12,264 nucleotides of DNA from Candidatus Pacearchaeota archaeon (lineage in GTDB: Archaea > Nanobdellota > Nanobdellia > Pacearchaeales > GW2011-AR1). The notes beneath the pieces were generated by a model. It searched no databases. It was not told the DNA's origin and saw only the letters and a list, made by a program, of their open reading frames with translations. Shown here in pieces: positions 5,184-11,929 of this stretch (within the stretch, counting starts at the first letter, position 1; every line of letters begins with the position of its first letter). Where the stretch lies: NCBI GenBank assembly GCA_030699205.1, contig JAUYJY010000023.1, positions 1-12,264 on the forward strand, read 5' to 3'. A program made the position numbers and the translations under genes.

Positions 5184-5492
5184 TTATAATAATACTAATG
5201 CGTAGGGAATGTTTTGTGTTTTTTTTATTCCTTCTTTTATTATTATTCCCGCCTCTATTCCTGCCTTTATACTTTCAGAACCAACAATATTAAATGTTGA
5301 ATCTTCTCTTGCTTCTGTTTTCATTATTGAGACGGCTTCATTATAGGATATTTCTTTTCCTTTGTAGAAGCTTTCAGTTATATCTAGTTGCTTTGTGATA
5401 CTTCCTTGTTTTTCTTTAAACTTTTTTCCAATCAAGTTTGAGTCACAGACAGCAATGACAGTTCTGTACGATTTATGCAGTTTGATGAACAT
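5184..5492 (-). CDS. DUF424 family archaeal protein
   Basis: This 102-residue protein matches the archaeal DUF424 family: RTVIAVCDSNLIGKKFKE near the N terminus, LDITESFYKGKEIS in the middle, and FNIVGSESIKAGIEAGII followed by IPYALVLL at the end. The molecular function is unknown. The family is archaeal and commonly sits near translation-factor genes, as here between aIF2-beta and aIF1A, which suggests a translation or RNA role (inference). It starts at the first ATG with no Shine-Dalgarno. The gap to the preceding zinc-protein gene is 62 nt and AT-rich. Confidence 0.88.
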   Translation of the reverse strand: MFIKLHKSYRTVIAVCDSNLIGKKFKEKQGSITKQLDITESFYKGKEISYNEAVSIMKTEAREDSTFNIVGSESIKAGIEAGIIIKEGIKKTQNIPYALVLL

Positions 5493-5554
5493 TTTAATAA
5501 AAATGAATTGAAAATTTCTCTTGCGTGAAATTTTTTTTAAATTTAAACAATAAA

Positions 5555-5752
5555 TTAAAAGTTTTTCTTTGCTTCGCCGTTCTTTATTGCTTTTTCAGCG
5601 TTTTCTTTAGACATCATTGCACATACAGTTGTGCTGCCGTCTTTAGAACATTTTCCCTTAGCCATATAACCTCCTCTAGCGGTTTGCACAACAACAGCGT
5701 CTTTTAAGTCAACACCCTTTGCTTTACATTTAACACAGTATCCTTTTACCAT
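5555..5752 (-). CDS. Small zinc-binding protein (DUF5679-like)
   Basis: This 65-residue protein starts MVKGYCVKCKAKGVDLKDAVVV, the CxxC hairpin seen in short archaeal/bacterial DUF5679-type proteins. Further Cys at 35 and 44 could complete a zinc site with Cys6 and Cys9. The function is unknown. The tail is Lys/Ala-rich (ENAEKAIKNGEAKKNF). It has its own good promoter (5794-5802) and a strong Shine-Dalgarno (5761-5766), unlike its leaderless neighbours, so it is probably well expressed. It sits between aIF2-beta and DUF424. Confidence 0.85.
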   Translation of the reverse strand: MVKGYCVKCKAKGVDLKDAVVVQTARGGYMAKGKCSKDGSTTVCAMMSKENAEKAIKNGEAKKNF

Positions 5753-5760
5753 TTTTTTGC

Positions 5761-5766
5761 TCCTCC
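5761..5766 (-). promoter_or_regulatory. Shine-Dalgarno of the DUF5679-like gene
   Basis: The minus strand reads GGAGGA, 8 nt before the ATG at 5752. It is one of only a few clear Shine-Dalgarno sites here. Confidence 0.75.
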
Positions 5767-5793
5767 TTTGCTTGAACTTACAAGAAATAGTGG

Positions 5794-5802
5794 ATTTTAA
5801 AT
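5794..5802 (-). promoter_or_regulatory. TATA box of the DUF5679-like gene
   Basis: The minus strand reads ATTTAAAAT, about 45 nt upstream of the start codon. Initiation near 5773 leaves a roughly 20-nt leader with the Shine-Dalgarno. The box sits at the 3' end of aIF2-beta. Confidence 0.6.
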
Positions 5803-5812
5803 GTTTCTTTAC

Positions 5813-6223
5813 TCAAATTTTGCTTTTTATTGGGTATTTTGCACCACAAGCAAGGCAGTGTTTTGATTTAACTCCCTTTTCCGAGACAATTTCAGTGTCT
5901 GGTTTTTTACATTCATAACACAAAACAAATTCCTTTACATATTGTTCTATTTTTTCATTTACCTTTTGAGAGTTTAGTTTTGTTTTTAAAACAAGCGAGG
6001 AGCTTTCAAGTTTTCCTGAAACTGCCAGTTCTTTTTGAAGAAATTTTGCGAGGTGTTCTACTGGTCTGCGAATGTGGGAAGCTATGTCATTTATATTTGT
6101 TATTATTGTATTTTTTCCTGCAACTTTCCCCATTACTTTTGGTATGGTGAAACGTTCTGCACCTACGGAAACAACTTTGATTTTTTTATATGCATTTTCA
6201 AGCATTCGTTCATATTCATTCAT
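5813..6223 (-). CDS. Translation initiation factor aIF2 subunit beta
   Basis: This 136-residue protein has an N-terminal helix (MNEYERMLENAYKKI), the central alpha-beta domain with RFTIPKVMGKVAGKNTIITNINDIASHIRRPVEHLAKFLQKEL, and a C-terminal zinc ribbon with Cys102/105 (CYECKKPDT) and Cys123/126 (CLACGAKYP). It is the beta subunit of the heterotrimer that delivers Met-tRNAi to the small subunit. The length is normal for archaea. The start is the ATG at 6223, 21-28 nt from a TATA-like box, so the mRNA is probably leaderless. Confidence 0.96.
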   Translation of the reverse strand: MNEYERMLENAYKKIKVVSVGAERFTIPKVMGKVAGKNTIITNINDIASHIRRPVEHLAKFLQKELAVSGKLESSSLVLKTKLNSQKVNEKIEQYVKEFVLCYECKKPDTEIVSEKGVKSKHCLACGAKYPIKSKI

Positions 6224-6243
6224 TCTTATGACTATTTGAATGA

Positions 6244-6287
6244 GTTTTTAAGGGTTTTTATTCTCTGCGTGTTTTTAAGGGTTTTTA
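6244..6287 (-). promoter_or_regulatory. Tandemly duplicated TATA-like promoter of aIF2-beta
   Basis: The 17-mer that reads TAAAAACCCTTAAAAAC on the minus strand occurs twice, at 6244-6260 and 6271-6287 (period 27 bp). The proximal copy is placed for leaderless initiation at 6223. The distal copy would start one helical-repeat-scale step upstream. It lies in the divergent region shared with the plus-strand gene at 6363. Confidence 0.5.
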
Positions 6288-6362
6288 ATATGGTTTCAGA
6301 CAATAATCATATTAATATATTCTTGATGCGTTAATGTTTTATGGTTTTTTGTTCGGAGACTT

Positions 6363-6575
6363 TTGAGACCAGATATACGAAAAGCACGTTTTGCTTTGGA
6401 AAAAATGGTAGCTGAATTTGTTAACGATAGGGGAATAGAAAATCCTGGAATCACAAAATCTTCATGTGTTTATCGGGAGCAAAGGCCTGCAGAGTCGGAA
6501 GTTAGTGGGGACACGAGCTATGTTACGGAAAGGATAATGCAGACTATGACTTATGGTATGCAAAAGAGTAGTTGA
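6363..6575 (+). CDS. Hypothetical 70-aa protein (TTG start)
   Basis: The product is not recognised. The frame opens at TTG (6363), 4 nt after GGAG (6355-6358). No ATG in this frame fits better except an internal Met at residue 15. The N-terminal half looks helical (KARFALEKMVAEFVNDRG). The C-terminal half is Ser/Thr/Glu-rich (SEVSGDTSYVTERIMQTMTYGMQKSS) and probably flexible. One Cys and no membrane segment are present. It lies divergently from aIF2-beta and 34 bp before the membrane-protein gene, whose TATA box overlaps the gap. Codon use and gap filling support it as a gene. Confidence 0.55.
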   Translation: MRPDIRKARFALEKMVAEFVNDRGIENPGITKSSCVYREQRPAESEVSGDTSYVTERIMQTMTYGMQKSS

Positions 6576-6580
6576 GAAGG

Positions 6581-6588
6581 TTTAAATA
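6581..6588 (+). promoter_or_regulatory. TATA box of the membrane-protein gene
   Basis: TTTAAATA, 22-29 nt before the ATG at 6610. This favours that ATG over the in-frame TTG at 6595, which is too close to the box. Confidence 0.7.
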
Positions 6589-6609
6589 TTTAATTTGCTT
6601 TTGTCTTTT

Positions 6610-7203
6610 ATGAAAGTAAGAAAGTTTGTTCTTGGTGTTGGGATATTGATTGTTTATGCCTTGGCTTTATTTCAAGGGATAGAAGCCTTTTATCCAAAAC
6701 CACAGTATGAAAATTATTGTGATATTCAATCTCCAAAGTTTTTTCCTTATAGGGATCCTGCTAATTGCACCTATTCTCCAAAATTAGAGGAAAAAGCACA
6801 GGAATGTTATAGTAATAAAGGGGAATTTGTTTATGAATATAATGACGTCGGGTGTCCCATCGAAGGGTATTGTGATGAGTGCAGGATTGGATATGAAACT
6901 GCATTAGATAAGTATTCAAATCAGATTTTTATATATTCTTTAATTTTAGGTTTTGTTGTTTTGCTTGTTGGTCTTTACTTTTTGAAGAAAGAGCCTGTTG
7001 GTAGTGCATTGATTGCTTCAGGGATTTGGACTGTATTTTATGGGGTTGTTGTGAATTGGAGAAATTTTGGGAATGCATGGAGATTTTTGCTTTTGTTTGT
7101 TTTACTTGTTGTTTTAATTTGGTTTGCTTTGAAGCTTGAGAGTTTAGGAAAGAGGAAAGGTTGGAAATTCGGGATTAAGAGATTTATAAAAAAGGGAAAC
7201 TGA
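6610..7203 (+). CDS. Membrane protein with Cys-rich extracytoplasmic domain
   Basis: From the ATG at 6610 the protein has 197 residues. The first hydrophobic segment (6-26) is a signal anchor. It is followed by an exposed domain of about 75 residues with six Cys (37, 53, 66, 82, 88, 91), an even number suited to three disulfides, and one NCT sequon. Three more transmembrane segments follow (about 105-125, 129-149 and 157-175) and a Lys/Arg-rich cytoplasmic tail. Four transmembrane spans place both termini in the cytoplasm and the Cys domain outside. The family is not recognised. Its role could be surface or envelope related (inference). It is probably transcribed as a leaderless mRNA. Confidence 0.85.
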   Translation: MKVRKFVLGVGILIVYALALFQGIEAFYPKPQYENYCDIQSPKFFPYRDPANCTYSPKLEEKAQECYSNKGEFVYEYNDVGCPIEGYCDECRIGYETALDKYSNQIFIYSLILGFVVLLVGLYFLKKEPVGSALIASGIWTVFYGVVVNWRNFGNAWRFLLLFVLLVVLIWFALKLESLGKRKGWKFGIKRFIKKGN

Positions 7204-7260
7204 ATTAAAATTGTATGGTTAAGAGAAGTTGTTTGCAGTAACTTAATTATAAATAAGCAA

Positions 7261-7325
7261 ACAATTTGGGCTAATTTCTGGTTTTCATGAAGAAAATTTG
7301 TGAAGCAAAAAGAAATTAGCTTTTA
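7261..7325. other. Long hairpin: perfect 10-bp stem with inner stem
   Basis: GCTAATTTCT (7270-7279) pairs exactly with AGAAATTAGC (7311-7320). Inside it TTTTC (7282-7286) pairs with GAAAA (7292-7296). A T4 tract follows on the plus strand (7321-7324). It lies 66 nt after the membrane-protein stop codon, so it may be its terminator, or part of a structured RNA with the GC-rich patch next to it. Confidence 0.55.
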
Positions 7326-7456
7326 ATCTGCTGTTGCTTGACCGAACCTTGAAAGAGTGGGGTACGGGTGGAGCAAGAAGCGACCTCGTGAGTTTTAATC
7401 TTTCTTTCAGGGGGGGGTGGAAGCGACGACCATTTGACTTTGAGGGATTGTCTGCC
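7326..7456. ncRNA. GC-rich island with paired segments, candidate non-coding RNA
   Basis: This patch is much richer in G+C than its surroundings, which in an AT-rich genome often marks a structured RNA. CCTTGAAAG (about 7347-7355) can pair with CTTTCAGGG (about 7404-7412) including one G-U. Within and after this arm, GGGTGGA and AGCGAC each occur twice (around 7368-7384 and 7415-7427). A run of eight G (7410-7417) is also present. No frame on either strand gives a plausible protein. It does not match RNase P, SRP or 5S RNA motifs that I can recognise. Strand and boundaries are undetermined. Confidence 0.3.
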
Positions 7457-7459
7457 TGC

Positions 7460-7536
7460 TTTTTGTTTCTTTTTTTCTAAGAAAGAAGATGGAGGAGTTC
7501 CGTTGTTTTTGTTTCTTTTTTTTAAAAAGAAAATGG
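7460..7536. repeat. T-rich tandem imperfect repeat with hairpins
   Basis: Two units, 7460-7492 and 7506-7536, share TTTTTGTTTCTTTTTTT, then an A/G-rich tract ending ATGG. Each unit is self-complementary. In unit 2, TTTCTTTTT (7512-7520) pairs with AAAAAGAAA (7524-7532). In unit 1, TTCTTT pairs with AAAGAA. A T6 run follows at 7542-7547. The structure would act as a terminator pair on the plus strand. Confidence 0.6.
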
Positions 7537-7560
7537 GGCACTTTTTTAATTAGTAAAGAT

Positions 7561-7568
7561 TTTTATAT
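7561..7568 (+). promoter_or_regulatory. TATA box of the 72-aa zinc-protein gene
   Basis: TTTTATAT, 21-28 nt before the ATG at 7589. This predicts a leaderless mRNA. Confidence 0.6.
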
Positions 7569-7588
7569 CTTTAATTCAATAATATAAT

Positions 7589-7807
7589 ATGGTAATCTGT
7601 CCGGTTTGTAAAAACAAGCAATCATTCTCTTTTATTACATTAAAAGTTATAACTTGCGAGTATTGTAAGAGTAAATTTGATATGAAAGGGAAATTGCTAA
7701 AGAAAGATAAAGAAGGATTAAAAGAATACGAAAACAGATTGTATAGGGAAGAATACATCAAAGAAAAGGCAAGATTACAAGCACAGAAAGAACATAAGAA
7801 AAAATAA
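7589..7807 (+). CDS. Small zinc-ribbon protein with basic helical tail
   Basis: This 72-residue protein has two CxxC knuckles, CPVC (4-7) and CEYC (23-26), spaced as in a single zinc ribbon. A highly charged helix-forming tail follows (KKDKEGLKEYENRLYREEYIKEKARLQAQKEHKKK), possibly coiled coil. Such a layout suits nucleic-acid or ribosome binding, but no family is recognised. The start at the ATG at 7589 fits the upstream TATA box. A possible 44-codon gene follows 25 nt after the stop. Confidence 0.8.
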   Translation: MVICPVCKNKQSFSFITLKVITCEYCKSKFDMKGKLLKKDKEGLKEYENRLYREEYIKEKARLQAQKEHKKK

Positions 7808-7832
7808 AAACTATATTTCTTCTGTAATTATT

Positions 7833-7967
7833 ATGGAAAATGATAGACAATCTGAATGGATGTATAGTTCATTTGCATTTATGAATATTGAAATGCTTTT
7901 GCTTGGTGTCCGAAGGATTGCGGGCAATCTCTCGCTATCTTTAGGCGGAAAAAGAAAGAAAAATTAA
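7833..7967 (+). CDS. Possible 44-aa small protein
   Basis: An ATG-initiated frame of 44 codons gives MENDRQSEWMYSSFAFMNIE, then MLLLGVRRIAGNLSLSLGGKRKKN. An acidic/polar start, a short hydrophobic amphipathic middle and a basic tail resemble real small membrane-associated or binding peptides. It follows the zinc-protein gene by 25 nt in the same direction but has no Shine-Dalgarno. The second half also contains stem-forming DNA (TTGCTTGG at 7899-7906 with CCAAGCAA at 7981-7988; GATTGC/GCAATC around 7916-7929), so the region may instead encode a structured RNA. Confidence 0.35.
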   Translation: MENDRQSEWMYSSFAFMNIEMLLLGVRRIAGNLSLSLGGKRKKN

Positions 7968-8011
7968 AATTTGGGCGAAGCCAAGCAACAAGAGTTAATA
8001 AAATTGGATTG

Positions 8012-8635
8012 TCAGCCCAGATACCTGACTTTTCCAGGTCTTGGTTCATAAATTACTCCTTCTTCTAAGAGTTTTTTTATTTCAGCATTCATAATTTCAG
8101 ATTTGGAATTCAATTCGGATGTGATTACTGAAATATCTGCACCACCTCTTTCTTCTTCTCTTTTTATTATTGTGAGTATTTTATCTTTTAATTCTGTTGC
8201 TTGGCTTTTTGATAGTTGCACTTGAGGAGTTTTTTGTTTTTCTAAATCTGTTTCTAATTTTCTTAACAACAAGTATGGGGCTTCTTTTTTAGTTATTATT
8301 TCAGGCAAGACATAGATTTCATTATTCCACTGTCTTAATAATCCGATTAACATTATAGTGTCTCCCTGTTCAAAATTATTAAATTTCTCAATATCTTCTC
8401 CAAAAGTTTTTACTTTTATCTGTCCGGATGCATCGTCTAATGTAATTGAAGCAAACTTTTTTTCTTCATCCTGTATGTATTTGTCTATTATGTTTGCTAT
8501 TATATTTACTCTTGAAACCTGTTTTCCCCTTATTTCTGAGAATCTAAATCTTTCTCCGTCAACTATTGGAGTTCCTTCTAATATCTCAGATATCTTCAAT
8601 TTATGTGCTATGTGTCTTTTGAATTCTTCTGGCAT
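8012..8635 (-). CDS. RPA32-like single-stranded DNA-binding protein (OB fold plus winged helix)
   Basis: This 207-residue protein resembles the middle subunit of replication protein A. Residues about 10-120 form one OB fold (ISEILEGTPIVDGERFRFSEIRGKQVSRVNIIANIIDKY, then ASITLDDASGQIKVKTFGED and DTIMLIGLLRQWNNEIYVLPEII). A linker leads to a C-terminal winged-helix segment (about 143-207, ELKDKILTIIKREEERGGADISVITSELN ... LLEEGVIYEPRPGKVRYLG), the protein-interaction module of RPA2. It protects ssDNA in replication and repair. It starts 34 nt after the MCM stop codon. A TATA-like CTTAAAAAA (8655-8663) in that gap could give it an additional leaderless transcript. Confidence 0.85.
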   Translation of the reverse strand: MPEEFKRHIAHKLKISEILEGTPIVDGERFRFSEIRGKQVSRVNIIANIIDKYIQDEEKKFASITLDDASGQIKVKTFGEDIEKFNNFEQGDTIMLIGLLRQWNNEIYVLPEIITKKEAPYLLLRKLETDLEKQKTPQVQLSKSQATELKDKILTIIKREEERGGADISVITSELNSKSEIMNAEIKKLLEEGVIYEPRPGKVRYLG

Positions 8636-8654
8636 TTTTATAGGAAACTTCAGG

Positions 8655-8663
8655 GTTTTTTAA
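8655..8663 (-). promoter_or_regulatory. TATA-like box between MCM and RPA
   Basis: The minus strand reads CTTAAAAAA, 20-28 nt before the RPA ATG at 8635. It would allow RPA expression independent of MCM. Confidence 0.45.
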
Positions 8664-8669
8664 GTATTG

Positions 8670-10682
8670 TTATAGTTTTTGAATAAATCCTTGTTTGGGT
8701 CTGAAAATATCCCCTGTTCTGCAGAGTTGGGTAATGGCGTCATCTAAATCGTCTTTAGACATTACATCTTTTAATTCATTTTCAAGCTCTTCTGTAGGTA
8801 TAAGTTTTCCAAGAGATGATTCAAGCCTTGATATTGTTTCTTTTACTGTAATTATTTTTCCTCTTTTTGATGTGGGAATTCCGGTTGTTACTCTGTCTAT
8901 GTCAAAAGTTTGAGTTTCTTCGTCATAGCCAACTTGCATTAAAGAGTATTTTAAAAGCTTGATTGCACGTTTGGTGTCTTCTACAGTGACCTCGTTGCTA
9001 AGGCGGATTTTTGCACAGGCTTCTGACAAACGCACTATTGCTTCCAATTGTCTTGCAGTAATTGGGATTGGTTTTATTTCTAATGTTGAGCTTATGGATT
9101 TATTTCTTAATGAAATGTAAAATTCTTTTATCTCATCAGAAGCCGCATCTGTGAGTTTTGGTTTCGCATTCTTTTTTGCAAATGCAATATATTTTCTTAA
9201 AAATGCCGGGGGTAGAACGTCACGGATTACATTTTGTTGATGCTCCTCTAAGACATATGAGGCGACTGCTTCATCCTGTGTTTTATTCGGCAAATCTCTT
9301 AAGATAAAAATCACGTCGAATCTGCTTAAGAGGGCGGGAGAAATATTTATTTGCTGAGGTATGGGTGTGTATGGGTCAAATCTGCCAAGTTTAGGATTTC
9401 CCGCCGCTAAAACTGAGGTTTCGGACCTTAGAGTTGCCTGAATGTTTGCTTTTGAAATGCTTACCGTCTGTTGCTCCATTGCTTCGTGCATCGTGCTTCT
9501 GTCGTGTTCTTCCATTTTTTCTATTTCGTCGATGCAAACCATCCCATTATTGGAAAGAACCATTGCCCCTGCTTCTAAAGACCATCCTTTGAGAAATTCA
9601 TCTTTTACAACCGCTGCTGTGAGGCCTGCACCCGTGGCCGCTTTTCCCGAAACATATCTGCCTTTTGGAGCAATCCGAGACATAAATTTTAATGTGACTG
9701 ATTTTGCAACTCCCGGATCGCCTACCAGTAGGACATGTATATCTCCTCTTGTTTGGCCTCCGTCAGATTTTTGTTTTTTTATTCCAGAAAACATTTGAAG
9801 TAAAAGTGCTTCTTTAACTTCTTCATATCCATAGACACTTGGGGAAATACTTTTTGTTAGTTTTTCAAATACCTTGGGATCTGATGCTAATTTTTTTATT
9901 TCTTCTTCGTCTTCGGAACTTATTTGCAATTCGTCAAGTGATTCTTCAAGGGGCACTGCATTATTTGCTTCTATTGCTAAGTCAAAACGAGTTGAGATTG
10001 AGCCGGATTGTAATGGGACAGGGACTTCTTTTAGAATTCCGAGAATCCTCACTCTGCTTCCGGGAGTTGTTCTTTCTTCCATTCTTGGGTCTACCAAGTC
10101 TTCTTTTAAAAAAACCGTGATTCTTCTTGGCTGTTCTCCTCCATCTAATGAATCTGAAGATTCTTCAATAACAAGTCTTTGTGCATCAACCATTTCTTTT
10201 GATAGAAGTTTGAATAGCCCTTTTCTTCCACAGGAGCATCTACTCGGTTCCCTAAATTTTTTGTCTATTTGCAAAACGGATAGGATTGCTCCGCAGGAAG
10301 GGCATTCAAATCTTGCGTTGACTACGTGGGGCCTTACTTCTGATGCCTGTCTTACTATTCCTTCTATTGAAATAAACTGGTCTAAATGTTTTGCTCTAAT
10401 TTCTCTAATTTTTATTCCAACAGATTTAGGAAGACTTATCAGTCTTATTCTTGGGTTTTTTATAAGGCCTATTTCATCTAATGCAGTTTCTAATAAAACG
10501 AGGGTTTCTTCGGGATTTTCAAGAAGTTTTTCAGTTATTGCCGGAGAAAATAATGACAGCGGCTCAAAGCCAATTTTGACTACTTTTCCTTCAAGCCTTA
10601 TTGATTTTCCTATTTCTTTTTTATGGGCTTCGAAGAATCTTTTTGCTTCTAATTCAAGGTCTTGTTTTTTTAATTCAGGCAT
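8670..10682 (-). CDS. mcm: Replicative minichromosome maintenance helicase MCM
   Basis: This is the full-length archaeal MCM of 670 residues, the hexameric 3'-5' helicase of the replication fork. The N-terminal domain (1-250) has a zinc site (Cys127, 130, 149, 151) and the OB fold. The AAA+ domain shows Walker A GDPGVAKS (321-328), Walker B CIDE with Asp385/Glu386, sensor 1 Asn429 (AAGNP), the arginine finger SRFD (Arg454) and sensor 2 Arg544 (TARQLEA). The last 65 residues form the winged helix. No intein is present. The start at the ATG at 10682 is supported by GAGGAT 5 nt upstream and a TATA box at 10714-10721. The RPA-like gene follows at once, so helicase and ssDNA-binding protein are likely co-expressed. 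Confidence 0.98.
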   Translation of the reverse strand: MPELKKQDLELEAKRFFEAHKKEIGKSIRLEGKVVKIGFEPLSLFSPAITEKLLENPEETLVLLETALDEIGLIKNPRIRLISLPKSVGIKIREIRAKHLDQFISIEGIVRQASEVRPHVVNARFECPSCGAILSVLQIDKKFREPSRCSCGRKGLFKLLSKEMVDAQRLVIEESSDSLDGGEQPRRITVFLKEDLVDPRMEERTTPGSRVRILGILKEVPVPLQSGSISTRFDLAIEANNAVPLEESLDELQISSEDEEEIKKLASDPKVFEKLTKSISPSVYGYEEVKEALLLQMFSGIKKQKSDGGQTRGDIHVLLVGDPGVAKSVTLKFMSRIAPKGRYVSGKAATGAGLTAAVVKDEFLKGWSLEAGAMVLSNNGMVCIDEIEKMEEHDRSTMHEAMEQQTVSISKANIQATLRSETSVLAAGNPKLGRFDPYTPIPQQINISPALLSRFDVIFILRDLPNKTQDEAVASYVLEEHQQNVIRDVLPPAFLRKYIAFAKKNAKPKLTDAASDEIKEFYISLRNKSISSTLEIKPIPITARQLEAIVRLSEACAKIRLSNEVTVEDTKRAIKLLKYSLMQVGYDEETQTFDIDRVTTGIPTSKRGKIITVKETISRLESSLGKLIPTEELENELKDVMSKDDLDDAITQLCRTGDIFRPKQGFIQKL

Positions 10683-10687
10683 ATGTA

Positions 10688-10721
10688 ATCCTCAAAGATA
10701 TAGAAAGCAAGGGATTTATAT
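10688..10721 (-). promoter_or_regulatory. MCM promoter: TATA box and Shine-Dalgarno
   Basis: The minus strand has ATATAAAT (10714-10721) and then GAGGAT (10688-10693), 5 nt before the ATG. MCM therefore has its own promoter and a short Shine-Dalgarno leader despite lying only 100 bp after aRF1. Confidence 0.65.
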
Positions 10722-10782
10722 GGTTTGTTGTTTTTTGATATGGTTATTGCCTTTATCTTCTCTTTTTTGAGGTTTTGGGGAT

Positions 10783-11886
10783 TTATTCCAAGGCAAATCT
10801 AAGCAAGGCACCTACACCCTTTGTAATATTATAGAATTGTTCGGCTTCTTCGGTTTCGTCAGAAATGAGAATTACTTCGGCGCTGATGTTTATTGCCTGT
10901 TTTTCTAATTCTGCTATTTTATGTTTTTCCATTTTTCTTGAAATTAAAAGTTTGTTTACTGCACCTCTTTCTAATGCAAGTGTGATTTTATCTTCTCCGT
11001 ATACTGCTTTGTCAGGGTCTTTTCCCAATATGTTGAAAAATTCTTCGATGATTTTCTTTTCTTTTGTCATTTCTTGTTCTGCAAGGTCTTCTTCGGATGC
11101 TTCCACTAAGAGCTTTAACCCGTGTTCATCTACATACCCAATGTCTTTTACTGCAATAACAAGACTTTTTAGCTTTGTTACTAACTGGCCTTCTTCTAAG
11201 AATTCTTCTTTTGTTGGAATTGGACCTCCGACGAGGATGCCTTTTAATCTTGGCATGTCAAAGAATATTTCTTTCATTTCTCTTGCAACTTTTCTAAAAA
11301 ATTCTTTCGCAAGGCCTTCAGTAATTCTATGAAATCTTTGACTACTCTGTCCTCCTGCACGAACTTTTCCAGGGACTCCCGATGATAATTTGCGTATTAC
11401 TTTAATTTGTTTTCCTTCTAAAACGCCTATTGTTGCGTCTTTTCTGTCTATTGTAAGGAGGCCGTATATCTCCTGATTTTTGAGTATTTCTCTTAATGGT
11501 TCTGTAACAAATGTTTGGTCACACCGATACATTCTTACGTTAAGGGGTTTTGGTGGGGTGATTATCCAGAGACCAATATTCTGAGTTCCTAAATTTTCAG
11601 AAGTATTCCCTGCATACAATGCGATTCCATTTTCAGGGGTTTTTTTATAGTTTTTTAATTCTTTAATAATCCTTTCAAGAGAATCAATCACTGCTGAACG
11701 AGTTTGTTTTGATTTGATATTTGCGGCAGTTGATTTTTCAGATTCTAATTGTTTTGTTACTGTATGTATATTTTGGCCAGGAGGAATCATCACTGTAACT
11801 AATTCAGTATGTCTTCCACGTACGGCTTCTAATTCTTCTATTTTTTCTTCTAATTCTAATCTTTCTTTATCTGTGAATTCTTCCAT
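10783..11886 (-). CDS. prf1: Peptide chain release factor aRF1
   Basis: This 367-residue class-I release factor of the archaeal/eukaryotic eRF1 family reads all three stop codons and triggers peptidyl-tRNA hydrolysis. Stop-codon recognition motifs NIKS (56-59) and YRCDQTF (120-126; the YxCxxxF motif) are in the N domain. The catalytic GGQ (178-180) is in RAGGQSSQRFHR of the M domain. The C domain (about 215-367) ends ITKGVGALLRFALE. It is somewhat shorter than the roughly 410 residues common in other archaea, so the C-domain insertion is probably reduced. The TATA box about 30 nt upstream and lack of a Shine-Dalgarno point to a near-leaderless mRNA. Confidence 0.97.
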   Translation of the reverse strand: MEEFTDKERLELEEKIEELEAVRGRHTELVTVMIPPGQNIHTVTKQLESEKSTAANIKSKQTRSAVIDSLERIIKELKNYKKTPENGIALYAGNTSENLGTQNIGLWIITPPKPLNVRMYRCDQTFVTEPLREILKNQEIYGLLTIDRKDATIGVLEGKQIKVIRKLSSGVPGKVRAGGQSSQRFHRITEGLAKEFFRKVAREMKEIFFDMPRLKGILVGGPIPTKEEFLEEGQLVTKLKSLVIAVKDIGYVDEHGLKLLVEASEEDLAEQEMTKEKKIIEEFFNILGKDPDKAVYGEDKITLALERGAVNKLLISRKMEKHKIAELEKQAINISAEVILISDETEEAEQFYNITKGVGALLRFALE

Positions 11887-11907
11887 ATTTTATAAAGAGA
11901 ATTAAAA

Positions 11908-11929
11908 ACCTCTCAATTTATACAGAGGT
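11908..11929 (-). promoter_or_regulatory. aRF1 TATA box inside a 6-bp inverted repeat
   Basis: TATAAAT on the minus strand (11916-11922) lies between ACCTCT (11908-11913) and AGAGGT (11924-11929). The TATA spacing suits initiation near 11894. The flanking palindrome could be an operator for a dimeric repressor, or chance. Confidence 0.5.

Noticed and set aside
7288..7320. Ten-codon frame inside the 10-bp hairpin
   Set aside because: Too short to support and lacks a ribosome-binding site.
9874..10770. 298-codon plus-strand frame opposite MCM
   Set aside because: It is antisense to a fully motif-verified MCM gene; its Ser-rich composition is typical of a shadow frame.
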